The notes under the pieces: model-generated
Seen by the model: only the letters and a program-made list of their open reading frames with translations
Databases searched by the model: none
What the model was told of the DNA's origin: nothing
In this document: positions 52,862 to 60,786 of the stretch, one piece after another
How the letters are laid out: each line of letters begins with the position of its first letter
Numbering within the stretch: position 1 is the first letter of the stretch
Program-made: the position numbers and the translations under genes
NCBI GenBank assembly: GCA_035528895.1
Contig: DATKXS010000157.1
Location: 1-64,000 of the forward strand
Source: UBA8522 sp035528895
Lineage (GTDB): Bacteria; Acidobacteriota; Aminicenantia; Aminicenantales; UBA8522
Direction: 5' to 3'
DNA length: 64,000 bases

Positions 52862-53605
52862 CTAAAGATGATTGATCAGGCTGGCCAGGTAGGCGGCCCC
52901 GAACCCGTTATCGATGTTCACCACGGCCACACCGCCGGGGCAGGAGTTGAGCATGGCCAGGAGGGCCGAGATGCCCTGGAAGCTCGCTCCATAGCCGACG
53001 CTGGTGGGGACGGCGATGATGGGCGCGCTGACCAGCCCGGCCAAAACGCTGGGGAGAGCGCCCTCCATGCCCGCCACGGCGATGATCAGACGGGCTTTTC
53101 TGACTTTCTCCATCTCCCCGAAGAGGCGATGAAGCCCGGCCACGCCGACGTCGTAGATCCTTTCGGCTTCGTTACCCAGCATCTCGCAGGTCACGAAGGC
53201 CTCCTCAGCCACTGGGATATCCGATGTTCCGGCCGTGATGATGACGATCTTCCCCCGGCCCGGCGCCGGGCGCTTTTTTTTCAGGCTAATGGTTTTTCCC
53301 AGGGGATCGTAGCGACAGCCGGGGATCTTCCGCCTGATCTTCTGATAGATCCGAGGACCGGCCCGGGTGATGAGCAGACTGTTTCCCCTTTTGCAGATCT
53401 CCCGGGCGATCTTGATGATCTGTCCATCGGTTTTTCCCTGGCCGAAGATGATCTCGGGGAACCCTTTCCGGACTTCCCGGTGGTGGTCGATCTTGGCGAA
53501 ACCGAGGTCCTGGTAGGGATAATCCTTCAATTTCTGGAAGGCCTTCCGGGAAGACATTTTCCCCAAAGAGACCTTTTCTAGGACCTCTTCCAACTCCGTT
53601 TTCAT
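52862..53605 (-). CDS. larB: Nickel-pincer cofactor biosynthesis protein LarB
   Basis: 247 residues from the ATG at 53605. The N-terminal helical segment (LEEVLEKVSLGKMSSRKAF then YQDLGFAKIDHHREVRKGFP) and the C-terminal AIR-carboxylase-like domain (IITAGTSDIPVAEEAFVTCE, AERIYDVGVAGLHRLFGEM, VPTSVGYGASFQGISALLAM, SCPGGVAVVNIDNGFGAAY) are diagnostic. LarB carboxylates nicotinic acid adenine dinucleotide in making the nickel-pincer cofactor of lactate racemase and related enzymes. larA, larC and larE are not in the window, so the rest of the pathway must be elsewhere, if present. A longer TTG start at 53641 is possible but has no better ribosome site. Confidence 0.9.
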   Translation of the reverse strand: MKTELEEVLEKVSLGKMSSRKAFQKLKDYPYQDLGFAKIDHHREVRKGFPEIIFGQGKTDGQIIKIAREICKRGNSLLITRAGPRIYQKIRRKIPGCRYDPLGKTISLKKKRPAPGRGKIVIITAGTSDIPVAEEAFVTCEMLGNEAERIYDVGVAGLHRLFGEMEKVRKARLIIAVAGMEGALPSVLAGLVSAPIIAVPTSVGYGASFQGISALLAMLNSCPGGVAVVNIDNGFGAAYLASLINHL

Positions 53606-53675
53606 GCCCGATATATTACCATACCCGGGGCCGTTGAACAAAATCAGGTGATGAGGCGCGAGTATTTCCGTTTGG

Positions 53676-53812
53676 GTGATTCTATTGGGCGCAGGAAGCC
53701 GCCCTCGGCCCCCGCACCCCGGGGAACCAGTCCCGTCGGTTCCCCCCGTCGGAGAAGCCGACGGGTCCCCCCTCCGCTACGGGGGCTTCAGGGCGGCTTC
53801 CTGCGCCCAATA
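53676..53812. repeat. Palindromic repeat family, copy 2 (full)
   Basis: A 137-base nested palindrome. Outer arms are a perfect 22-base inverted repeat (53684-53705 with 53790-53811). The interior repeats that of copy 1 almost base for base (CCCCCGCACCCCGGGGAACC and a hairpin CCGTCGG/CCGACGG corresponding to CCATCGG/CCGATGG in copy 1). It lies between divergent larB and lpxC. Compensating changes in the inner stem (GTCGG/CCGAC against ATCGG/CCGAT) suggest the structure is maintained. Confidence 0.88.
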
Positions 53813-53864
53813 TTATTTATATTATCCATTCATAATTGGTTCCTCATGATCCTGTCCCGGGCGA

Positions 53865-53895
53865 TTGACAGGAAATGCCGGTCGTAGAGTATACT
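53865..53895 (+). promoter_or_regulatory. Promoter of the lpxC-glmS operon
   Basis: TTGACA (53865-53870), 19-base spacer, TATACT (53890-53895), 17 bases before the lpxC ATG. Perfect -35, good -10, spacing at the long end. Confidence 0.6.
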
Positions 53896-53912
53896 AGTGA
53901 CCGATCAGAGAA

Positions 53913-54779
53913 ATGTTCAGGAAGCAGACGCTCAAGCGGGAGATTTCGTTCTCCGGTGTCGGCATTCACTCCGGGGAGCAGGTCAGTTTAACCCTCAAGC
54001 CGTCCCACTCCGGGAAGATCCTGTTCCGACGGCTGGACCTGGGCGGGCTGGAGGTCGAGCCGGATCCCCGGAGGATCGACGCCTTGAACTGCTCCTGCCT
54101 GGTCTTCGAGTCGGGCCGCATCCAGACTCTGGAGCATCTCATGGCGGCTTTGTACGTGCTCGGCCTTGACAGTCTGGACGTCGAGCTCCAAGGGAGCGAG
54201 ATCCCCATCCTGGACGGAAGCGCGGCCCCTCTGGCCCGGGCCATCCTGGAGGCCGGCGTCGTTCCGACCCGCCGGAAGAGACAGGTGGTCCGCCTGCTCA
54301 AGCCGCACACTCTCGAAGAAGCAGGGGCCAGGTTGTCCTTCTCGCCCGCCCCCGACCTCAAGGTATCCTATGCCATCGATTTTACCCACCCGCTCATCGG
54401 CCGGCAGGAGATATCCTTCGACCTGACCCGGGAAGTTTTTCTTCAAGAGATCGCCCCGGCCCGGACGTTCGGATTTTTGAAGGACGTGGCCGAGCTCCAG
54501 AAGCGCGGCCTGGCCCTCGGTGGGACGATGGACAACGCCGTGGTTCTCGATGAAGACAGGGTCATCAGCGGTTCCCTCCGCTTCCGGGACGAATTCGTCC
54601 GCCACAAAGTGCTGGACCTCATCGGCGACCTGGCTCTCTTCGGACATCCTCTGCTCGGCCACTTTCAGGCGGAACGGGCCGGCCATCGCCTCCATCTCCG
54701 GGCCGTCCTCTTCCTCCTCGAGAACCCCGGTTTCTGGGCTTTCGAGGAGACGGTTGCCCCCCGCTTCCTCAGGGGCTGA
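53913..54779 (+). CDS. lpxC: UDP-3-O-acyl-N-acetylglucosamine deacetylase
   Basis: 288 residues; the committed step of lipid A synthesis, showing that this is a lipopolysaccharide-making diderm. Motifs: FSGVGIHSGEQVSLTLKP, TLEHLMAALYVLGLDSLDVE with a zinc His, EIPILDGSAAPLARAI, ARTFGFLKD, GGTMDNAVVLDED, and RDEFVRHKVLDLIGDLALFG with the second zinc His and Asp; AGHRLHL supplies the catalytic His. Usual length. It is first in an operon with a TPR protein, a GlmU-like protein and GlmS. Confidence 0.96.
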   Translation: MFRKQTLKREISFSGVGIHSGEQVSLTLKPSHSGKILFRRLDLGGLEVEPDPRRIDALNCSCLVFESGRIQTLEHLMAALYVLGLDSLDVELQGSEIPILDGSAAPLARAILEAGVVPTRRKRQVVRLLKPHTLEEAGARLSFSPAPDLKVSYAIDFTHPLIGRQEISFDLTREVFLQEIAPARTFGFLKDVAELQKRGLALGGTMDNAVVLDEDRVISGSLRFRDEFVRHKVLDLIGDLALFGHPLLGHFQAERAGHRLHLRAVLFLLENPGFWAFEETVAPRFLRG

Positions 54780-54855
54780 GAGCGCGCTCCTTGTCAAAAG
54801 GGGCGCTCTGGGTTAGAATGAACCCACTCACAATTGCCCTAGTCAGGAGATCGCG

Positions 54856-55362
54856 GTGAAGGAAGAGAAGATAAAAAAAGATGCCTACGTGAAGGCTTTG
54901 TCCGCCTACGGCGAAGCCATGAAAGAATTCCATAAGGGAAAACTCGACAAGGCCGAGGAGCTGCTGAAAGCTTTTCTGGAAAAGCACGATACGGAAAAGG
55001 AGCTCGTTGACAGGGTCAAGATCTATCTTCAGATCACCCGGGAAAAGGGGAAGAAAGAAATCGTTTCCCTGAAGACGTTCGATGATTACATGTCTTACAG
55101 TGTTTATAAGATCAACTCCGGAGCCTATGAGGACGCTTTGAAGCTCTTGGAAAAGGCCCTGGAGATGAAAGGGGAAGAGGGCCGCGTCTTTTTTCTCCAG
55201 GCCGATGCCTATGTCCTTATGGGAAAAACGGAAGAGGCCATGGAGTGCCTGAAGAAGGCGTTCCAGAAGGACAAGTTCTACCGCATCCTGGCCCAGAACG
55301 AGATCGATTTCGCGCCCCTCTGGGACGATAAGAAGTTCAAGCTGATCACCCGTCTGACATGA
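54856..55362 (+). CDS. TPR-like helical protein
   Basis: 168 residues, all helical, with at least two tetratricopeptide-like pairs: EFHKGKLDKAEELLKAFLEK and SGAYEDALKLLEKALEMKG, then ADAYVLMGKTEEAMECLKKA. It ends in EIDFAPLWDDKKFKLITRLT, a phrase often seen at the end of short TPR proteins where the last repeat meets a 'PLW/DPRF' cap. No signal peptide, so cytoplasmic. Role unknown; its place between lpxC and the glmU-like gene, with a four-base overlap (ATGA) to the latter, suggests a helper in UDP-GlcNAc or lipid A supply. Start is GTG after AGGAG. Confidence 0.82.
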   Translation: MKEEKIKKDAYVKALSAYGEAMKEFHKGKLDKAEELLKAFLEKHDTEKELVDRVKIYLQITREKGKKEIVSLKTFDDYMSYSVYKINSGAYEDALKLLEKALEMKGEEGRVFFLQADAYVLMGKTEEAMECLKKAFQKDKFYRILAQNEIDFAPLWDDKKFKLITRLT

Positions 55363-56630
55363 AGGGAAACCCGCTGGCGCTTGTCTGGACGATAGGAGAA
55401 GGGGCGGGCCCCAGGTCCCGCTCGGTTTCTTTGCAGCAACGCCTCCTCGGGAAGTCCATCTTCAGGCTGGCCGTCGAGGCGGTCCAGAGCCTCCATCCCG
55501 GGGAGCTCCTGGCCGTCCTCGGCGACGGCGAGGGCGACGCGGACGTCCCCCCATCTTTTCCCGAGGTTCGTTTCCTGAGGGCTCTGAAAACGCGGGGAGC
55601 ACTCGGGGCCATCCTCTCGGCCAAGGAAGTGCTCTCCAGGAATAAGACCAGAGACCTCGTCCTCCTGGACGCCCGCCTGGCGCTGCTCAGCCCGCGCAGC
55701 CTGCGATCTCTGCTGGCGGCCCATCGCAAAAACGGAAACTCTCTGACCACGGCCGCGTCTCTCGGCCCGCTCCCCGTCCAAGCGGCCCGGGTCGGGGATC
55801 TCCTGGAAGCGCTCGATGAGCTCAGCCCGCGCCAAAGGGCGGGAGGACGGATCGATGACCTCATCGGAGTGATGGCCAAGAGCGGCCGGAAAATCGGCTC
55901 CTATCGTCTGCGTCATCCGGAAGAATCGCTGGCCGTCCGCACTCCCGCCGCCCTCTCCACGGCGATCATGTTCCTGCGCGAGCGAAAGATTAGCGAGCTT
56001 GAATCCCGGGGGGTCATCATCCTTGACCCGGCGACGACCTGGGTGGATCTGGACGTCCGCATCGGCCCGGGAACGGTCCTCTATCCTTCCGTCGTCATCG
56101 AAGGTCAAACGAAGATCGGCGCCCAGTGCCGGATCTATCCGTTTGTCCACCTCACCGACGCCTGGCTCGGTGACCGCGTGAAAGTCCTCAGCTCCACGGT
56201 AATCGAGAAGAGCCGCATCGAGAGAGAAGCCCAGGTCGGTCCGTTCGCCCGTTTCCGGCCGATGAGTGTTGTCCGGCCGCGGGCGAAGGTGGGCAATTTC
56301 GTCGAGATGAAAAATACGGTTTTCGGGGAACGCTCCAAAGCCGGGCATCTGTCCTACCTCGGGGATGCGATCGTCGAGGAAGACGTCAACATCGGGGCGG
56401 GCACCATCACCTGCAATTACGACGGGTTCCGGAAATACCAGACCAGGATCGAACGGGGCGCCTTTATCGGCTCGGGCACGGAGCTCGTGGCGCCGGTGCG
56501 GATCGGCCGCGATGCCTATGTCGGCGCCGGTTCCGTCATCACCAAGGATGTCCCGCCGGAAGCCCTGGCTGTGGCCCGCGGCCGCCAGATCGAGAGGCCG
56601 GGCTGGGTCAGAGGGAGACGGAAGAAATAA
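55359..56630 (+). CDS. glmU: GlmU-like protein: intact acetyltransferase half, degenerate uridylyltransferase half
   Basis: 423 residues, slightly shorter than the 450-460 of bifunctional GlmU. The C-terminal left-handed beta-helix is standard: GPFARFRPMSV, VGNFVEMKNTVFGERSKAGH, LSYLGD, NIGAGTITCNYDGFRK, GSGTELVAP and VGAGSVITKDVP, with the acetyltransferase catalytic His in SKAGH. The N-terminal half aligns only loosely: the nucleotide loop LAAGxGTRMxSxxPK of true uridylyltransferases is replaced by WTIGEGAGPRSRSVSLQQRL, and the GTAHA-type, GD and NTGI motifs are gone. It probably acetylates glucosamine-1-phosphate but cannot obviously make UDP-GlcNAc. Overlaps the TPR gene and glmS. Confidence 0.88.
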   Translation: MKGNPLALVWTIGEGAGPRSRSVSLQQRLLGKSIFRLAVEAVQSLHPGELLAVLGDGEGDADVPPSFPEVRFLRALKTRGALGAILSAKEVLSRNKTRDLVLLDARLALLSPRSLRSLLAAHRKNGNSLTTAASLGPLPVQAARVGDLLEALDELSPRQRAGGRIDDLIGVMAKSGRKIGSYRLRHPEESLAVRTPAALSTAIMFLRERKISELESRGVIILDPATTWVDLDVRIGPGTVLYPSVVIEGQTKIGAQCRIYPFVHLTDAWLGDRVKVLSSTVIEKSRIEREAQVGPFARFRPMSVVRPRAKVGNFVEMKNTVFGERSKAGHLSYLGDAIVEEDVNIGAGTITCNYDGFRKYQTRIERGAFIGSGTELVAPVRIGRDAYVGAGSVITKDVPPEALAVARGRQIERPGWVRGRRKK

Positions 56631-58459
56631 TGTGCGGGATCATCGGCTATCTCGGGCCCAAGCAGGCGCTTCCTGTTCTTCTGGACGGCCTGAAGAAACT
56701 TGAGTACAGGGGCTACGATTCCGCCGGTGTCGCCATCCTCCATAACAACACGATCCAGGTCAGGCGGGTCAAGGGCAAGATCCGTGACCTCGAAGAGAGC
56801 CTGAAGGCGTCGCCGCTCGAGGGACGCTGCGGGCTGGGACATACCCGCTGGGCGACCCACGGCCGGCCGAGCGAGGAGAACGCCCATCCGCACCGCGACT
56901 GTACGGGGTCCCTGGTCGTCGTCCATAACGGCATCATCGAGAACTATCTCCCGCTCAAGGAAAAGCTCAGCGGTGAAGGCCATGCCTTCCAGACGGAGAC
57001 GGACACAGAGGTCATCGCCCACCTCGTGGAAAAATATTTCGAGGGATCGCTGGAGAGCGCAGTGCGGCGGGCCCTCCAGGACCTCGAAGGGGCCTACGCC
57101 GTGGCCGTCATCTCGGCGCGGGATCCCGACAAGATCGTCGCCGCCAAGACGGGCCCTCCGGCCGTGGTCGGCCTGGGAGACGAAGAATCCTTCATCTCCT
57201 CCGATATCAATCCCATCCTCAGCCACACGTCCCGGGTCGTCTTTCTGGAAGATAACGAAATGGCCGTGTTGGAGCCCGCCGGCGTGCGCTTCCTGGATTC
57301 TCAGGGGAATCCTTTGAACAAGACGGTCGAACACCTCTCCTGGAATCCCTTGATGATCGAGAAAAAAGGCTTCAAGCATTTCATGCTCAAGGAGATCTTC
57401 GAACAACCCCAGGTCATCCGGGACACACTCGAGGGCCGGATCTCCCAGGGATCGGGTCGGACCTACTTGGATGAAACGGGGCTTTCCCCCCGGCTGATGC
57501 AAGATCTCGAGAAGGTCCTGGTCATCGCCTGTGGAACGTCCTATCATGCCGGGATGGCGGGCAAGTATTTCATCGAATCACTGGCTCAGATCCCCGTGGC
57601 CGTTGAGTACGCCTCCGAGTACCGCTACCATGACCTCCTCCTGGACTCCAAAACCTTGGTGGTCGTCATCTCCCAATCCGGTGAAACGGCCGACACACTG
57701 GCCGCCCTGAGGGCGATCAAGAAAGCCGGTCGGCCCACTCTGGCCGTTTCCAACGTCATGAATTCGTCCATCCCCCGGGAAGCCGGGGCCGCCCTCTACA
57801 CCCATGCCGGTCCCGAGATCGGCGTCGCCGCGACCAAGACCTTCACCGCCCAGCTGGCCGCCCTGGCGCTTCTGGCCCTTGGCCTGGCCCAGGCCAAGGG
57901 GAGAAGCGATGAAGGGGCTTCCCTCCCTCTGATCCAGGACCTGCTTTGCCTGCCGCATAAGCTGGAAAAAATCCTGGCTGAGGGAAAGCGTCTGGAAGAC
58001 CTTGCCCAACGGTTTCTCGGCTTCTCCCATTTCCTCTACCTCGGCCGCTGGGTCAGCTTTCCGGTGGCGCTGGAGGGCGCCCTCAAGCTCAAAGAGATCT
58101 CCTATCTGCATGCCGAAGGGTATGCCGGCGGCGAGATGAAGCACGGGCCGATCGCCCTGATCGATGAGAATATGCCCACCCTGGCCATCGTTCCCAAGGA
58201 TCGGGCCTATGAGAAAATGCTCAGCAACATCTCCGAGATCAAGGCCAGGTCAGGATATGTCCTGGCCCTGGCTTTCGATGACGACAAGGAGATCATGAAC
58301 CACGCGGACGAGGTCATCCGCGTCCCCGTCTGTTCCCCCCTCTGGAGTCCCTTCCTGACCGTCCTGCCGCTGCAACTTTTTGCTTACCATATCGCCGCCA
58401 AGCGCGGCGCGGACGTCGACCAGCCTCGGAATTTGGCAAAAAGCGTGACCGTCGAGTAA
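56630..58459 (+). CDS. glmS: Glutamine--fructose-6-phosphate aminotransferase
   Basis: 609 residues; makes glucosamine-6-phosphate, the first dedicated precursor of peptidoglycan and lipid A sugars. The glutaminase half starts with the nucleophile Cys2 (MCGIIGYLG) and has YRGYDSAGVA and GHTRWATHGRPSEENAHPH. Two SIS isomerase domains follow (ACGTSYHAGMAGKYFIES; SQSGETADTLAALRAIKKAG; EGALKLKEISYLHAEGYAGG), and it ends with DQPRNLAKSVTVE, the GlmS signature. ATG shares one base with the glmU-like stop, so the two are coupled. Confidence 0.97.
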   Translation: MCGIIGYLGPKQALPVLLDGLKKLEYRGYDSAGVAILHNNTIQVRRVKGKIRDLEESLKASPLEGRCGLGHTRWATHGRPSEENAHPHRDCTGSLVVVHNGIIENYLPLKEKLSGEGHAFQTETDTEVIAHLVEKYFEGSLESAVRRALQDLEGAYAVAVISARDPDKIVAAKTGPPAVVGLGDEESFISSDINPILSHTSRVVFLEDNEMAVLEPAGVRFLDSQGNPLNKTVEHLSWNPLMIEKKGFKHFMLKEIFEQPQVIRDTLEGRISQGSGRTYLDETGLSPRLMQDLEKVLVIACGTSYHAGMAGKYFIESLAQIPVAVEYASEYRYHDLLLDSKTLVVVISQSGETADTLAALRAIKKAGRPTLAVSNVMNSSIPREAGAALYTHAGPEIGVAATKTFTAQLAALALLALGLAQAKGRSDEGASLPLIQDLLCLPHKLEKILAEGKRLEDLAQRFLGFSHFLYLGRWVSFPVALEGALKLKEISYLHAEGYAGGEMKHGPIALIDENMPTLAIVPKDRAYEKMLSNISEIKARSGYVLALAFDDDKEIMNHADEVIRVPVCSPLWSPFLTVLPLQLFAYHIAAKRGADVDQPRNLAKSVTVE

Positions 58460-58550
58460 AAGACCTCCATGTCTGGCCCGGCTTTTTTCTAGAGCGGTTC
58501 GTTCGTTGCCGCGGGCTCTCCGGCCCGTTAGCCTTTAAACGGGGGACGTT

Positions 58551-59371
58551 TCAGTATTTTATTTTGTATGCCTTGACACGTTGTTCATATGTGTCCGGGT
58601 TGATCGGTGGGATCCCGTATATTATCCCATCGTTGTACAGACAATTTCGGGATATGGATTTCGATTTAAATGAGCACAGCCATTCTCCTTTTTCGCTAAA
58701 AACGTCGACGGCGTTTTCAAAATCCGGATCCTCGTTATCCTCATCGGTCTCGCCCGAAATCACCCAAATGTTTTTCTTCTGATCTTGGAACATTTTCCTC
58801 ACGACCGGCGGCGACTGAGGGAATTTCATCTCTCCCGTCTCTATCTGGCGGCGGAAAAGCGAGATGAACCTGTCTCTGGCCTGTTTCGAGTATTCCTGGA
58901 GATCATATTTCCTGCCGAAAATCAGCTCCGGCTTTCCTTCCCCGGTGTATTTAATGATGGAATATTTATTGAGATTATCTTCAGGGAAATAGAATTCTCC
59001 GCGTCTTTGATGAAGAGCTTGGAGGGTCTGAAGAACTCATTGGGACCCTGTCCGGGGCCGCCGAAGGATCTGATGAATTGACCATTTTTATCGAAAACCG
59101 ATATCGTGCTTTCATACGAATCAAGAATATACAGATTATTGTTTCCATCGAAATCCATAACATTGTCAAAGCCCCGACTTGTTTCCTTGCTGAACATGTT
59201 GATCCGGGTGACGTCGATGACATACAGTTTTTCCAGCTCGATTTTTTTATCCGCGTACTTCGGCTGGGAAGAGCTCACTCGCACGGCTTCATGATTCGAT
59301 GTGCACGATACAAGTACGATGCCGATAACGAAAGCACATGGAAAGAAACGATTCATCTTTTTTCTCGCCAA
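58551..59371 (-). pseudogene. Broken six-bladed beta-propeller lipoprotein gene
   Basis: Two minus-strand pieces in different frames. The upstream piece (start 59371, ending 58922) begins with a lipoprotein signal (FVIGIVLVSC, lipobox LVSC) and a propeller blade (NNLYILDSYESTISVFDKNG, IRSFGGPGQGPNEFFRPSKL), then shifts frame near 58990-59000. Reading the correct frame onward gives YFPEDNLNKYSIIKYTGEGK, ELIFGRKYD, and the tail continues into the second piece (from 58829), VRKMFQDQKKNIWVISGE, ending VKAYKIKY. The joined product would be about 270 residues, well short of the usual 370-400, so blades seem to be missing in the middle too. Either a decayed gene or, for the frameshift, a sequence error. 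Confidence 0.75.
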
Positions 59372-59648
59372 TGCATATGTTTATAGTATAGAAAATGGAC
59401 CTTTATCAATAGATCGCACGGACTCACCTAATAGAATACCTGAAACTCCTGAAAAAATTCCCTATCGTCGGCCGCGGCTGAATGAGAGCCCAAGGATTAC
59501 GAAAAATATTCGCCCGAGATCTCAGTCAGCAACAGTCACTTATGGCCGCGGATAGGACCGTGTCGGCCTGGAATATTGCCATAAGATCATGGCCAGAAGA
59601 GAGAATCAGGTCGAAAAGACTTCTGGGCTGAAAACAGACGAGCTGGGG

Positions 59649-60782
59649 CTATTTCTTTTTCTTGGCGGGTTTCTTCCCGGCTTTCGGTTTAGCCGCCTTC
59701 TTTCCGTACCGGGCGATGAACTTTTCGGTCATCTCCCTGGCCTCGGTGTCGGTGTACTGCTTCGGCGGGGTTTTCATGAAGTAGGATGAGGGGGCGAATA
59801 GGGCGCCAGAGACACCGTTATTGAGGGCCAGCTTGGCGCAGCGGATGGCGTCGATGACCACACCGGCGGAATTGGGGGAATCCTCAACCGACAGGCGGCA
59901 GTCCAGATAGGTCGGGATATCGCCGAAGTGGCGGCTCTCGATGCGCAGGAAGCAGAGCTTGTTGTCCTTCTGCCAGGGGACGTAATCGCTCGGGCCGACA
60001 TGGACGTTGTCCGGTTCGATGCTCAGGCCGCGGGCCCTGATCTGGGAGGTCACGGCGTTGGTCTTGGAAATCTTTTTAGAGTGCAGCCTCTCCCTCTCCA
60101 GCATGTTGAGGAAGTCGGTGTTCCCGCCTGTGTTCAACTGGTAGGTCCTGTCGATGGGCATGCCGCGGTCGAGGTAGAGGTTGACCAGGGTCCGGTGGAG
60201 GATGGTCGCTCCGACCTGAGACTTGATGTCGTCACCGATGATCGGCAGCCCGCGCGCCTCGAACCGTTTCTGCCAGTACCTCTCCGAGGCGATGAAGACC
60301 GGGATGCAGTTGACGAAGGCGCAGCCGGCCTCCAGGACCTGCTCGACGTACCATTTGGTGGCCTCTTCGCTCCCGACCGGGAGATAGCTCACCACCACGT
60401 CCGTTTTCGTCTCCCTGAGGATGGAGACGATGTCGGCCGTCGCTCCGGGCGCCTTCTGGATAATCTGGGAGAGATATTTGCCCAGGCCGTCGTGCGTCAT
60501 GCCCCGGCGAACCTTGACGTTCTTATAGGGCACGTCGGCGAACTTGGTTGTGTTGTTGGGCCAGGTGAAGACCGTCTCGCTCAGGTCTTTCCCCACCTTG
60601 TTCTTGTCGATGTCGAAGGCGGCGACGAATTCGACGTCCCGGATATGATAGCCGCCCAGGTCGATGTGCATGACTCCGGGGATGAAATCCCCTTCCTTGG
60701 CGTTCCTATAGTATTCGATCCCCTGGACGAGCGAAGAGGCGCAGTTGCCCACGCCGATGATGGTGACTCTGATTTTGTCCAT
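59649..60782 (-). CDS. Inositol-1-phosphate synthase
   Basis: 377 residues; converts glucose-6-phosphate to myo-inositol-1-phosphate using NAD. Motifs: IGVGNCASSLVQGIEYY at the NAD loop, EFVAAFDIDKNKVGKDL, VVVSYLPVGSEEATKWYVEQ, NCIPVFIASERYW, IIGDDIKSQVGATILHR, YQLNTGGNTDFLNML and IRARGLSIEPDNVHVGPSDY. Size and motifs fit the short bacterial/archaeal form. The C-terminus is a lysine-alanine-proline tail of about 20 residues. Starts four bases after the CDP-alcohol phosphatidyltransferase gene with AAGGAGG upstream, so the two steps of inositol lipid synthesis are probably co-expressed. Confidence 0.92.
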   Translation of the reverse strand: MDKIRVTIIGVGNCASSLVQGIEYYRNAKEGDFIPGVMHIDLGGYHIRDVEFVAAFDIDKNKVGKDLSETVFTWPNNTTKFADVPYKNVKVRRGMTHDGLGKYLSQIIQKAPGATADIVSILRETKTDVVVSYLPVGSEEATKWYVEQVLEAGCAFVNCIPVFIASERYWQKRFEARGLPIIGDDIKSQVGATILHRTLVNLYLDRGMPIDRTYQLNTGGNTDFLNMLERERLHSKKISKTNAVTSQIRARGLSIEPDNVHVGPSDYVPWQKDNKLCFLRIESRHFGDIPTYLDCRLSVEDSPNSAGVVIDAIRCAKLALNNGVSGALFAPSSYFMKTPPKQYTDTEAREMTEKFIARYGKKAAKPKAGKKPAKKKK

Positions 60783-60786
60783 GAGC

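Noticed and set aside
59301..59555. Small plus-strand ORF of 84 residues
   Set aside because: No ribosome site, composition unlike neighbours, and part of it is antisense to the broken propeller gene.
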